DNA from: an uncultured Lachnospiraceae bacterium
GTDB lineage: Bacteria > Bacillota > Clostridia > Lachnospirales > Lachnospiraceae
Assembly (NCBI GenBank): GCA_947246015.1
Contig: CAMXQE010000019.1
Coordinates: forward strand, 1 to 64,000
Length of the DNA: 64,000 nt
Direction of reading: 5' to 3'
Shown: positions 1 to 8,718 of the stretch, piece by piece
Position numbering within the stretch: position 1 is the first letter of the stretch
Layout of the letters: every line of letters begins with the position of its first letter
Notes under the pieces: model-generated
Databases searched by the model: none
Seen by the model: only the letters and a program-made list of their open reading frames with translations
Told to the model about the DNA's origin: nothing
Made by a program: the position numbers and the translations under genes

Positions 1-96
1 TTTTTTCTATTCCATCTTTTTTTCTATTCCATCTTTTTTTCTATTCCATCTTTTTCTATTCCATTCTTTTCTATTCCATTCTTTTATCTATTCTCC
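1..96. repeat. Pyrimidine-rich short tandem repeat
   Basis: About six copies of CTATTCC(AT) separated by T-runs recur with a period of 15 to 17 bases up to just before the AraC gene stop. The period is not a multiple of three, and the reverse strand carries in-frame TAG codons, so it is unlikely to encode protein. Similar T-rich, TTCC-containing repeats occur at 32583-32650. Confidence 0.8.
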
Positions 97-107
97 AACC
101 CTGCCGC

Positions 108-944
108 CTAATCCCTCCTCCGCAGCTCTTTCCGGTACTTATCCGGTGTGATACCGAACCGTGCCGCAAAAGCCTTAGAGAAGCTCCTTCCATCCGGAAA
201 TCCGCAGCTCTCCGCAATCTTATTGATGGACTGCCCCGTATTCAACAGCTCCTTATAAGCATACTCCACCCGCACGTTCAGCACATATGTCTTATAATTC
301 ACATTTGCATATTTTTTAAATATCCGTGACAGGTAAGTAGGGGAAAAGCCGAACATGCCTGCCACCGTTTCCAGTGTCACATCTTCTTTATAATGCTCCT
401 GTATATAAGCCGTAATCTTATGCAGCTTCTTCATCTGACGGTTTTTCTTTACCTGTTCCTCATCTACATCCTTCTCCCGATATTTCGTCACAAGAAAATG
501 CAGCAGCTTATAATAATCACTGAGAACTTCCAGCTCATAACCATACTGTTTCTCTGCATAAGAAGTATACATCTGACGGATCAGCCGCACGAACTCTGCA
601 TCCTGCTCCTTATATCCTTCCGCTGTATGACGGAACAGCATATACTCTTCCTCACGGAACCGCTCAAACTCTTCCGGCGGTATCTGCACCACAATCGTAA
701 AATTCTCCTTCGGTACATCAATGGAATGGACCTCATTGGAATTTACAATGATAAACCGTCCCCTGGACAGACCATAATAGGAAGAGTTAATGTAAAAGTC
801 AATCTCTCCCTCAAACACAACAAATATTTCCACCGTATCATGCCAATGCTTGGTCACACGGTAATTTCCGTTCATTCCTTCAAACACAAACATTTTAAAA
901 GGCAGGTCATCATTCGGAATGACCAGCTCCCGTTTCAAATCCAT
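108..944 (-). CDS. AraC-family transcriptional regulator with N-terminal cupin
   Basis: A 278-residue DNA-binding regulator. Residues about 20-95 look like the AraC-type cupin ligand pocket (KHWHDTVEIFVV, then an SIDVP strand). Residues about 175-275 form the double helix-turn-helix, with GFSPTYLSRIFKKY in the first and SCGFPDGRSFSKAFAARFG plus the closing PDKYRKEL in the second. The family usually controls carbohydrate or stress genes after binding a small molecule. The ATG follows GAGGG at a good distance. It points the same way as the ibr-like pair, 17 bases downstream of it. Its targets cannot be told from the sequence. Confidence 0.93.
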   Translation of the reverse strand: MDLKRELVIPNDDLPFKMFVFEGMNGNYRVTKHWHDTVEIFVVFEGEIDFYINSSYYGLSRGRFIIVNSNEVHSIDVPKENFTIVVQIPPEEFERFREEEYMLFRHTAEGYKEQDAEFVRLIRQMYTSYAEKQYGYELEVLSDYYKLLHFLVTKYREKDVDEEQVKKNRQMKKLHKITAYIQEHYKEDVTLETVAGMFGFSPTYLSRIFKKYANVNYKTYVLNVRVEYAYKELLNTGQSINKIAESCGFPDGRSFSKAFAARFGITPDKYRKELRRRD

Positions 945-961
945 ACGAATCCCTCATACCG

Positions 962-1522
962 TCATCCGTTCCATACATCCGCCTGCGGCACTGCTTCTGC
1001 TTCCTCCTCTTCTACCGGCCTCCACGCCTGTCCGAATTTCACATCCTTAAACAGAGCTGCCAGACCGGTAATCTGCTTCAGCCGCAGTATTTCATCCCTA
1101 TCCATGCCCAGATGTTTGGAAATCCATGCATCCGAACGCCCGATTTCATGCAGTTCTTTTACGATATTGCTCATCAGGTCCACATTGTGGCTGCCCCGCG
1201 CCCGGTTATGCCGTATGGTGCTTGCCATACGCTGGTCGATAGGCTTGTCGATGACAGATACCGGCAGCATCCCCTCCTCACGTTCGAAAATATCCTCATG
1301 CTCCAGCATAATCCGGTACCGGTGAAAGCCGTCCACAATGATATATTCATCCGTCTCCTTTACATAATAACAGACAATCGGCATTGTATAGCCGTCTGCC
1401 TTGATACTCTGGTAAAGCAGCTTCATTTCCGGCGGAGCCACCGCATTCGGGTTGTAGCTGTTGGGTTTGATTTTGCTTACAGGTACCGCAATCACATTGT
1501 AAACCGGACTCTTACGCTTCAT
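962..1522 (-). CDS. IbrB-like ParB/sulfiredoxin-fold protein
   Basis: A 186-residue protein with a ParB-N/sulfiredoxin-like domain. The N-terminus reads VSKIKPNSYNPN, followed by VDGFHRYRIM, the usual GxHR-type motif, and RHNRARGSH. A helical part (WISKHLGMDRDEILRLKQ) resembles a ParB helix-turn-helix. The ATG at 1522 follows GGAGGAAATCGACG. It overlaps the 3' end of the PAPS-reductase-like gene by 11 bases, so the two are translationally coupled. This gene order and pairing match IbrA/IbrB of E. coli, described as activators of immunoglobulin-binding eib genes. The biochemical role is unknown, and transfer of that role here is inference. Confidence 0.8.
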   Translation of the reverse strand: MKRKSPVYNVIAVPVSKIKPNSYNPNAVAPPEMKLLYQSIKADGYTMPIVCYYVKETDEYIIVDGFHRYRIMLEHEDIFEREEGMLPVSVIDKPIDQRMASTIRHNRARGSHNVDLMSNIVKELHEIGRSDAWISKHLGMDRDEILRLKQITGLAALFKDVKFGQAWRPVEEEEAEAVPQADVWNG

Positions 1523-2843
1523 CGTCGATTTCCTCCAGACTTTTGTATTTCTGTTTAATCATATCGATATTCCTCTGCTGCTGTCTGTTCAGCCCGAATC
1601 CCATAAAACGGCAGATATGGTCATTTTTCAAAATGCAGTAGCACATCCGCTTCCAGCTCGGCACATCTTTCGTGGATTTAATATCATCCGTATTGTCAGG
1701 AATCTTTTCGACAAAAATAATACGGGACTTTTTGTTTAATGTATAATTGGACACGCCGTTGCGCTTTATCCGGTATCCGTGTTCCTCCAGTTCCCGTATG
1801 GTTTCTTCCTCCAATCCCCCTCCCTTTTCATGCCAGAACTTAATGGATGCATTGAATTTTTTCACATAATTATTTTTTAACCGGATGGGAAGGGTATCCA
1901 GCAGGAAACGGGTATAGGATTCCCATGTATGCCCCTCCGGAAGCGAAATATTCCGGTAGCCCATCGCTTTCGTCCTCCCGTAAATACAGGCAAAATTAGC
2001 CCCCTGCACCCTCCCTACCAGTTTCGCCCAGATTTCCGGGTCCAGTACCCGGTACAGATTCAGGCTGTCCTTGGAATAATCGTTAAAAGGAGAGGCCACC
2101 CGCATCTGGGACACCTTCAGCCCCGCCATATAATACAAATCATACAGCCGGTTATAATCATAACCGAACAGGTAGTTGGCGTGCCAGACATCCTCCTGCC
2201 CCCAGTCGTACAGGGGCGAAGCACACCATACGTTTTTAAACTGCCTGCTAATCCAGCATTCATCCTTATAACCGTATTTTTTATTGACAAAACCACTGTA
2301 ACGCTGCAGGGATTCATCCGCCCGCATCCCCAGCAGGCATACTGTCTTCTTATTTCCATGGGAAATCCGGTACCACCTGCTGAACTGTTTTGCCAAATCC
2401 TCCTGGTGCATCCGGTAATGGTAGGTCGTAATCGGATTGTGCTCCAGATTTATCACATAATCATGCACAGGCATTTTTCTCACCCATGCTTCTTTCTTCC
2501 TGTCGTCCCACGGATACCAGAACATTTCATAACTGCTGAGCGCAGTCCGCGTCGCCATTGGCAGACATACCCAGTACAATTCCGCTTTCCCTTCCAGCCG
2601 TGCAAAAGTCCGTTCGATATACTCCGTAGTCACGGTGTACTGCGCTTCGAAATCCTGATGGAATATGCCAATCCGTTTTTGCGGATAATATTTCTGCTGG
2701 AAATCCAATGTCATATTCAACAGCAGTCCGCTGTCCTTCCCGCCGGAAAATGATATGTATATGTTATCAAATTCTTCAAATATCAGACGCATCCGTTCCT
2801 GAAATGCTTCGTAAACATCCCGGGTCTCATATTCGCGCTTCAT
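1512..2843 (-). CDS. IbrA-like PAPS-reductase-family protein (DUF3440 type)
   Basis: A 443-residue member of the adenine-nucleotide alpha-hydrolase (PP-loop) superfamily. The PP-loop SFSGGKDSG lies at about residue 29. A middle motif is HQDFEAQYT, and the C-terminal half (MCYCILKNDHICRFMGFG) is typical of DUF3440 proteins and absent from true sulfate-assimilation reductases. ATG 2843 was chosen because CGGAGGACTGACACG precedes it; a frame opening at 2912 lacks a site. It is first in a two-gene operon with the ParB-like partner. No cysH neighbours are present, so a role in assimilatory sulfate reduction is unlikely. Confidence 0.82.
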   Translation of the reverse strand: MKREYETRDVYEAFQERMRLIFEEFDNIYISFSGGKDSGLLLNMTLDFQQKYYPQKRIGIFHQDFEAQYTVTTEYIERTFARLEGKAELYWVCLPMATRTALSSYEMFWYPWDDRKKEAWVRKMPVHDYVINLEHNPITTYHYRMHQEDLAKQFSRWYRISHGNKKTVCLLGMRADESLQRYSGFVNKKYGYKDECWISRQFKNVWCASPLYDWGQEDVWHANYLFGYDYNRLYDLYYMAGLKVSQMRVASPFNDYSKDSLNLYRVLDPEIWAKLVGRVQGANFACIYGRTKAMGYRNISLPEGHTWESYTRFLLDTLPIRLKNNYVKKFNASIKFWHEKGGGLEEETIRELEEHGYRIKRNGVSNYTLNKKSRIIFVEKIPDNTDDIKSTKDVPSWKRMCYCILKNDHICRFMGFGLNRQQQRNIDMIKQKYKSLEEIDDEA

Positions 2844-2975
2844 CGTGTCAGTCCTCCGTGTTGTCAACAATATGAGATAAACTTTACCATATTTTTCCAT
2901 TTTTTTCAACACGCGCGGAGGCTGGGAAATCTTAAACGTAACTGTTCAGCCTCAAACATTGATTCAACCATAGTC

Positions 2976-3005
2976 AAAAAAAGAGAATGGGGCCATCCCA
3001 TTCTC
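2976..3005 (-). terminator. Intrinsic terminator after the ABC exporter operon
   Basis: Perfect 9-bp stem GAGAATGGG / CCCATTCTC with a 5-base loop. On the minus strand it is followed by seven T residues. It lies 53 bases past the stop of the second exporter gene. Confidence 0.9.
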
Positions 3006-3057
3006 CTTCACGATTTTGTAACTTTATAAGTTTAACCCGGACATTTTAGATTTTCCT

Positions 3058-5079
3058 TTAAGAATCCATCAGCTGAAGCTCATACAACTTCTTATACAAC
3101 CCCTCCTGCCGCAGCAGTTCCTGATGCGTTCCGGCCTCCCGTATCTTTCCTTTGTGCATGACGATTATCTTATCCGCATGTTGGATGGTAGACAGCCTGT
3201 GCGCAACCATAATCGTCGTGCGGCCTTCCATCAGCCTTTCCAATGCATGTGTAATCAGGCTCTCCGTCTCTGTATCGATATTGGCTGTCGCCTCGTCCAG
3301 CACCAGAATGGCAGGGTCATAAGCAAGCGTTCTTGCAAAGGAAAGGAGCTGCCTCTGTCCGGCCGAAAGTGTGCTGCCGCGCTCTGTCACCGGCTCATCA
3401 TAGCCGCCCGGCATCTTTTGAATGAAAGAATCTGCGTTTACGGTCCGGGCCGCTTGTTTTACTTCTTCCAAAGAAATGTCCTCGTTGTTGAGGGAAATAT
3501 TGCTCTTAATATCCCCGGTAAAAATGAATACATCCTGCTGCACCTGCCCGATGGCGCCCCTCAGTACATCGATATCAATATCCCTGATATTTACGCCGTC
3601 AATCAGTATTTCTCCCTTCTGTATATCGTAATAACGTCCAATCAGGTTCAGTATCGAAGATTTCCCTGCTCCGGTTGCACCGACAAAAGCAGCTTTCTGT
3701 CCCGGTTCGATGACGAAGCTGACATCCCTTAGTATGTAATCTTCCTTTTCATAAGCGAACCACACATGTTTAAATTCAATCCGTCCCTGTATCCGTACCT
3801 CCACCGGATGAGCCGGCGACACGATTTCCGGCTTTTCATCCAAAATAGAAAAAATCTTTTCCGCAGAAGCCAGCGAGGACTGCAGCGTACCGAACTGTTC
3901 TGCCAGTTCCTGAATCGGCTCGAAGAAAGAGCTTATGTAGCTGACAAAAATAAACAGTGTGCCAAGCGAAAGCGTCCCGTTCAGGACCGAAGCGCTGCCG
4001 TTCCCTATCACGATAATCATGGCGATGATGGAAAGCATATAAATGAGGGGACGGAAAATGGCAAAGGTCATGACCTCCCTCCAGTTGGCAGCGAACAGCT
4101 CACCGGATTTCGTCTCAAATTCTTCATATTTTTCCTTTTCCCTGACAAAAATCTGAATCAGTTTCATGCCGGAAATATGCTCGGACAGAAATGTATTCAA
4201 TTCCGTTATTTTCGTTCTTGTAATCTGATAGGCTTTTCTCGAAAATGAACGGAACAGAAACGTCAGAACCGTGACCAGAGGAAGCAGTAAAAAAGAAAAC
4301 ACAGCCATACGCACATGAATGGAAAGCATGACCACCGCATAGCCGATGATTTTCACCATATTTTTAAACAGCTTTACAAGTATCGAAGAAAACAGTTCGT
4401 TCACCGCTTCTGTATCATTCGAGACACGGGTTACCAGTTTCCCTACCGGAGTCGTATTGAAAAAACCCAGCGACAGGCTGTGGATATGGGCAAACACCTC
4501 CTCCCGCATCCGGTAAATAATGTTCTGCCCCATCTTCTGGAGCATCCATGTATCCACGCAATTCAGGATAAACCCGCAAAGCAGCATCAAAAGATAAAGC
4601 CCGGCCGCAGTGAGAATCCCACGGAAATCATAACGGCGCAGTTCTTTCAGTTCCTCACGTGAAAGCAGCGCGGCTCCCTGCTCCACATATGCCGCCAACA
4701 TCGCATTGCCGGCGCTTTTCAATCGCTCACATTCATCCGCAGTCAGCCGCTCCGCCATATAATAGCGGTCCTCATAAAGCAGAATCTGATAATAGCCGCT
4801 CTCTATCACACCCGGCTCTCCATCCTGCGCCTGTTCAGCGCCGCTCTCCGCCCCGGCGCCTTTTTCCCGCGTCAGGTAAATGCCGCGGTAGGCTACGGCT
4901 CCCGGCCCGGCCGCCGACGTTTCGGTATACGGCTCGTAATAGCCGTTAATATAGTCATCAATCGCATCCCCGATAATAATCGGACGGTAAAGTTCCACCA
5001 CGATAATCAGCAGAACCAGCAAAGTCGCAGCCGCCATGACCAGACGGTGGGGTTTTAAATACGCAGACAGCCTTTTCAT
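3058..5079 (-). CDS. ABC exporter half-transporter, BmrD/YheH-like (catalytic partner)
   Basis: A 673-residue membrane/ATPase fusion. The N-terminal transmembrane domain holds about six helices, and a roughly 120-residue insert between helices 1 and 2 is typical of the BmrD-type partner. The ATPase domain has Walker A GATGAGKSS, signature LSAGQRQL and Walker B ILVLDEATANID with the catalytic Glu present. ATG 5079 is preceded by GGAGGTG and overlaps the upstream partner's stop by 4 bases (ATGA), indicating strict co-translation. Known BmrCD-type heterodimers export drugs and lipids. The substrate here is unknown. Confidence 0.9.
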   Translation of the reverse strand: MKRLSAYLKPHRLVMAAATLLVLLIIVVELYRPIIIGDAIDDYINGYYEPYTETSAAGPGAVAYRGIYLTREKGAGAESGAEQAQDGEPGVIESGYYQILLYEDRYYMAERLTADECERLKSAGNAMLAAYVEQGAALLSREELKELRRYDFRGILTAAGLYLLMLLCGFILNCVDTWMLQKMGQNIIYRMREEVFAHIHSLSLGFFNTTPVGKLVTRVSNDTEAVNELFSSILVKLFKNMVKIIGYAVVMLSIHVRMAVFSFLLLPLVTVLTFLFRSFSRKAYQITRTKITELNTFLSEHISGMKLIQIFVREKEKYEEFETKSGELFAANWREVMTFAIFRPLIYMLSIIAMIIVIGNGSASVLNGTLSLGTLFIFVSYISSFFEPIQELAEQFGTLQSSLASAEKIFSILDEKPEIVSPAHPVEVRIQGRIEFKHVWFAYEKEDYILRDVSFVIEPGQKAAFVGATGAGKSSILNLIGRYYDIQKGEILIDGVNIRDIDIDVLRGAIGQVQQDVFIFTGDIKSNISLNNEDISLEEVKQAARTVNADSFIQKMPGGYDEPVTERGSTLSAGQRQLLSFARTLAYDPAILVLDEATANIDTETESLITHALERLMEGRTTIMVAHRLSTIQHADKIIVMHKGKIREAGTHQELLRQEGLYKKLYELQLMDS

Positions 5080-6884
5080 CCCGGCACACCTCCCTGTAAT
5101 CGGTCTTCCTGTCCATGTTCCGCATCCAGCGCCGCTTTCTGCTCCGAAACGGCCGCTTCTAACTGCTGCTGCTCGAACATGCTCCTGTAAATGCCATCCA
5201 TCCACATCAATTCCTCATGGTTTCCTATTTCCTTCGCTTCCCCATCCTCCAGAACCAGAATCACATCGGCGTTCTGTATCGTGGAAATACGGTGCGCAAT
5301 CAGAATCGTGGTCTTCCCGGCACGGTTAGCCTTTAAGTTGCGCAAAATATGCTCTTCCGTATCCGTATCCACAGCGGAAAGCGCATCATCCAAAATAAGA
5401 ATCGGTGCATCCTTCATCAAAGCCCTTGCTATGGAGCTGCGCTGTTTCTGCCCGCCGGAAAGAGTAACGCCCCGCTCTCCTACAATCGTTTCATAACCGT
5501 CCGGAAAAGCAATGATATTTTCATGGATGCAGGCGGCCTGCGTAGCCCGGACGATAGAATCCATATCCTGAGTGTCGGCGCCGAATGCAATGTTTGACTT
5601 TAAAGTATCGGAAAACAGGAAATTATCCTGCGGAACATATGCAATATTCTCCCGCAGTGTTTTTAGCGGAATCGCATTGATGTCCCTGCCGTCTATCAAA
5701 ATCATCCCCGGCTTTGTATTATATAGATGCAGCAACAGGTTGACCAGGGTGGATTTCCCGTTTCCGGTACGTCCGATGATGGCAAGGGTCGTTCCGGCGG
5801 GAACCGAAAGACTGATATCCTTTAAGGTAGGCTCACTGTGCCCCCTATGGATGAAAGTCAGATGGGAAAGCGTGATATCCCCTCTCATCCGCTCCATATC
5901 CGCCGCATCCTCTCTGTCGGAAATTTCCGGCTCCTCATCAAATATTTCCTGAATACGCCGGATGGAAGCAGCCCCCTGCGAGAACATATTAATCGCATCC
6001 CCACAGGCCAGCATCGGCCAGACCAGCATATTGATATACTGGTTGAACGCTACGAAACGCCCCAGCGTAATATCCCCGACCAACGCCAGATAACCGCCGT
6101 AAATAAGCGTAATCAGAGCAGACAACCCGATTATGACGTCTAAAAGCGGCATGACCACGGACTGGAGACGGATGACGTGCAGATTCTTCTCCATGGTATT
6201 CCTGTTTGCTTTGGCAAAAGCCCTAAGCTCCGCACGTTCGCGGACAAAAGCCTTAATGACCCTTACGCCAGAAAAGCTTTCCTGTACGAAATCCGTAAAA
6301 TCCGAAACAGCCTCCTGACGTTTCTTAAACCGTTTATGTATGATTCTGCCGTAATAAATTTCCCCCACACAGATGAAAACCATCGGTATGATAGCCAAAA
6401 GGGTAAGCTTCATATCGACATAGTACATCATCTGGCAAATGACCATGACTGTCATGACGGAAGCGTCAAAAACACAGATGACAGCCGGACCAATAGCCAT
6501 GCGTACCGCATTCAGGTCGCTGGTAAACCGTGTCATCAAATCTCCCGTCTTGTGCTCATTATAGTATTCCACGCTCATTTTCTCCAAATGGCGAAACATA
6601 TCATTGCGCAGCTCACGCTCAATCGAACGGGATGCGCCGAAGAGAAAATAGCGCCACAAGAAACGGCCCACAGCCAGCGTCAGACCCAGCACGAAAATAG
6701 ATACGAGGCAGGAAACCACCCCATCCCAATCCAGTGTGTGCGCCGCCAGCCCGTCCGTTACTGTTCCCGTCAGTTCCGGAATAAAAAGGTTGGCATAATC
6801 TACGACAAAAAGTGTTATGATTCCGGCCGCATATTGAAACCGGTGTTTTTTTATATATTGCAATATGAAATGGAATGTGTTCAT
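5076..6884 (-). CDS. ABC exporter half-transporter, BmrC/YheI-like (degenerate site partner)
   Basis: A 602-residue half-transporter with six transmembrane helices and one ATPase domain: Walker A GRTGNGKST, signature LSGGQKQR, Walker B ILILDDALSAVD. The residue after the Walker B Asp is Asp instead of the catalytic Glu, as known for the non-catalytic site of heterodimeric exporters. It therefore pairs with the next gene, which keeps the Glu. The chosen ATG at 6884 has AGGGAG seven bases upstream; a TTG two codons earlier is possible. A promoter, a 60-codon ORF and a terminator-like hairpin precede it. Confidence 0.9.
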   Translation of the reverse strand: MNTFHFILQYIKKHRFQYAAGIITLFVVDYANLFIPELTGTVTDGLAAHTLDWDGVVSCLVSIFVLGLTLAVGRFLWRYFLFGASRSIERELRNDMFRHLEKMSVEYYNEHKTGDLMTRFTSDLNAVRMAIGPAVICVFDASVMTVMVICQMMYYVDMKLTLLAIIPMVFICVGEIYYGRIIHKRFKKRQEAVSDFTDFVQESFSGVRVIKAFVRERAELRAFAKANRNTMEKNLHVIRLQSVVMPLLDVIIGLSALITLIYGGYLALVGDITLGRFVAFNQYINMLVWPMLACGDAINMFSQGAASIRRIQEIFDEEPEISDREDAADMERMRGDITLSHLTFIHRGHSEPTLKDISLSVPAGTTLAIIGRTGNGKSTLVNLLLHLYNTKPGMILIDGRDINAIPLKTLRENIAYVPQDNFLFSDTLKSNIAFGADTQDMDSIVRATQAACIHENIIAFPDGYETIVGERGVTLSGGQKQRSSIARALMKDAPILILDDALSAVDTDTEEHILRNLKANRAGKTTILIAHRISTIQNADVILVLEDGEAKEIGNHEELMWMDGIYRSMFEQQQLEAAVSEQKAALDAEHGQEDRLQGGVPG

Positions 6885-6904
6885 ATCCAATCTCCCTGCC
6901 CGTT

Positions 6905-6943
6905 AAAAAGATGCAAAGTTGTATTTTTCGTTCACTTTGCATC
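6905..6943 (-). terminator. Terminator-like hairpin between the small ORF and the exporter genes
   Basis: Perfect 10-bp inverted repeat GATGCAAAGT / ACTTTGCATC (6910-6919 and 6934-6943). On the minus strand it is followed directly by TTTTT. It sits 17 bases after the small ORF's stop and 20 bases before the exporter start, so it would stop transcripts before the exporter unless relieved. Attenuator function is inferred. Confidence 0.75.
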
Positions 6944-6960
6944 TCTTACAAAATCTCTGT

Positions 6961-7143
6961 TTATTTTTCGTGATTGCCTATCGGCGGAGTCTGATAAAGT
7001 TTCCTCTCCACCCATTTTTTTTCTTTTTCAATTGCCGCTATCACATCTTTGCATCCGCTTGCTATGGCAATTTCTTCAATTCTTTCCAATGAAGCTAACT
7101 GGTCTAACAAATATCCATTATACTCCTTTTCATTATTCGGCAT
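6961..7143 (-). CDS. 60-residue protein, possible leader ORF of the exporter operon
   Basis: A short helical, charged protein (MPNNEKEYNGYLLDQLASL start, KKWVERKLYQ near the end) that I do not recognise. AGGTGATGAAAT precedes the ATG and a good promoter lies 44 bases upstream, so translation is likely. It is placed promoter - ORF - terminator hairpin - bmrCD-like genes. In Bacillus subtilis bmrCD is controlled by a short leader ORF, bmrB, through ribosome-dependent attenuation. Similarity here is in arrangement only; no stall motif is visible. It could also be an ordinary small protein. Confidence 0.6.
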   Translation of the reverse strand: MPNNEKEYNGYLLDQLASLERIEEIAIASGCKDVIAAIEKEKKWVERKLYQTPPIGNHEK

Positions 7144-7186
7144 ATTTCATCACCTGCTTTCCATGTGCCTTTTCTATGATGCTTTT

Positions 7187-7215
7187 ATTATAACAGAGAA
7201 AAAAAAACATGTAAA
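7187..7215 (-). promoter_or_regulatory. Sigma-A-type promoter for the small ORF and exporter operon
   Basis: On the minus strand, TTTACA (7210-7215), a 17-base spacer and TATAAT (7187-7192). The start point is expected near 7180, about 37 bases before the small ORF. Confidence 0.75.
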
Positions 7216-7244
7216 GATTGCATTTTCTTATAGGAACAGCAGCC

Positions 7245-7285
7245 ATAACAGTTCAGCTTTCGGCTTCCCTGTTACGGAATCTGCC
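7245..7285. repeat. Interspersed repeat, family C (partial copy)
   Basis: A copy of the GTAACAGTTCAGCC - TTCGGCT - CCCTGTTACGGAATCTGCC unit, with TAACAG and CTGTTA ends able to pair around an AGCTTTCGGCT core. It abuts the gatB stop codon. The full-length form is at 46956-47155 and an inverted core copy at 50646-50676. Confidence 0.75.
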
Positions 7286-7287
7286 GG

Positions 7288-8718
7288 TTACAAAAGCTCC
7301 TTTAACAGCCGGTTCACCATCCCCGGCTCCGCTTTTCCTTTCATCGCTTTCATAGTCTGTCCCACCAGAAAACCTATAGCTTTCTCTTTTCCGTTATGGT
7401 AATCCTCTACCGACTTGGGATTTGCTGCAATCACATCTTCTACTGCCTTGCGCAGCGCTCCCTCGTCACTTACCGTTTTTAGCCCCTTCTCCTCCACATA
7501 TTTCTCCGGGTCGGTGTCATTCTCGAACATCACCTCGAAAACTTCTTTTGCAACGGTACTGTTAATCACCTTTTCATCAGTCAATCGAATCAGTCCGGCA
7601 AGATGTTCCGGCGAAAAACGGATATCCTCCGGCTCCATCTCCTTTTCTTTTAACAGACGCAGCGTCTCCACCATCAGCCAGTTGGATACCTTCTTGGGCT
7701 GTCCGCACAGTTTCACGGTTTCCTCGAATAAATCCGCCATGCGTTTCGTGCCGGTAATGATTTCAATGTCGTAATCGGGAATGTCATATTCTTCTTTGTA
7801 ACGTGCCATTTTCTCCGTGCGGAATTCCGGCTGCGCCGCTTTAATTTCCGCCAGCCATTCATCGCTTACCACCACAGGAACCAAATCAGGGTCGGGAAAA
7901 TAACGGTAATCCTGAGCATCCTCCTTGCTTCTCATGGCATAGGATTCCCCTTTGCCGTCATCCCAGCGCCTTGTCTCCTGCACGACCTTCTGTCCTGACT
8001 CTATCAAATCAATCTGACGCTCCCGCTCTCCCTCAATGGCATTGGCAATGGCACGGAAGGAATTCAGGTTCTTCATTTCCGTCCTCGTTCCAAACTCCGC
8101 GGTTCCTGCTTCCCTGACGGAAAGGTTGACATCTGCCCTCATGGAACCTTCCTGCAGTTTGCAATCGGAAGCTCCCAGATACTGTATCATCATCCGCAGT
8201 TTTTCCAGATAGGCAATCACTTCCTCCGCACTGCGCATATCCGGTTCGGATACAATTTCAATTAACGGCACGCCGGAACGGTTATAATCCACCAGCGAAC
8301 AATCCTCCCATTCGTCATGAATCAGCTTGCCCGCGTCTTCTTCCATATGGATTTCATGGATACCCACCTGCTTCTTTCCCGTCTCCGTCTCGATTTCCAC
8401 GCTGCCGTTTCTGCATATAGGCAGATATAACTGGGAAATCTGGTAATTCTGCGGGTTGTCCGGATAAAAATAATTTTTCCGGTCAAATTTACAAAACTGC
8501 GTAATTGTACAGTTTGTGGCAAGTCCTACCGCCACCGCGTATTCCAGCACTTTTTTATTCAAAACGGGCAGAGAACCCGGCATCCCCGTGCAGACCGGAC
8601 AGGTATGGGTATTGGGTGCTCCGCCGAATGCAGTGGAACAGCCGCAGAAAATTTTCGTTTTTGTCGCCAGCTCTACATGAACTTCCAAGCCAATGACCGT
8701 TTCATATTGTTTTGCCAT
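7288..8718 (-). CDS. gatB: Aspartyl/glutamyl-tRNA(Asn/Gln) amidotransferase subunit B
   Basis: A 476-residue tRNA-binding and kinase subunit of GatCAB. This complex converts Asp-tRNA(Asn) and Glu-tRNA(Gln) to the amidated forms. It has the opening ETVIGLEVHVELATK, the Cys cluster around FCGCSTAF and CPVC, KFDRKNYFYPDNPQNYQISQ and HMEEDAGKL, and a C-terminal YqeY-like tail (KAIGFLVGQTMKAMKG). The start at 8718 gives the standard length; an ATG at 8730 is also possible, since AAAGGAG lies close to both. The start overlaps the end of gatA. Last gene of aspS-gatCAB. Confidence 0.97.
   Translation of the reverse strand: MAKQYETVIGLEVHVELATKTKIFCGCSTAFGGAPNTHTCPVCTGMPGSLPVLNKKVLEYAVAVGLATNCTITQFCKFDRKNYFYPDNPQNYQISQLYLPICRNGSVEIETETGKKQVGIHEIHMEEDAGKLIHDEWEDCSLVDYNRSGVPLIEIVSEPDMRSAEEVIAYLEKLRMMIQYLGASDCKLQEGSMRADVNLSVREAGTAEFGTRTEMKNLNSFRAIANAIEGERERQIDLIESGQKVVQETRRWDDGKGESYAMRSKEDAQDYRYFPDPDLVPVVVSDEWLAEIKAAQPEFRTEKMARYKEEYDIPDYDIEIITGTKRMADLFEETVKLCGQPKKVSNWLMVETLRLLKEKEMEPEDIRFSPEHLAGLIRLTDEKVINSTVAKEVFEVMFENDTDPEKYVEEKGLKTVSDEGALRKAVEDVIAANPKSVEDYHNGKEKAIGFLVGQTMKAMKGKAEPGMVNRLLKELL

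Noticed and set aside
393-1325. A 310-codon plus-strand frame across the AraC and IbrB-like genes
   Set aside because: Antisense to two well-supported genes and crossing their boundary; composition is that of reverse-complement code.
6177-7193. A 338-codon plus-strand frame opposite the exporter start region
   Set aside because: Spans the exporter gene, hairpin, small ORF and promoter in reverse, with no start signal.
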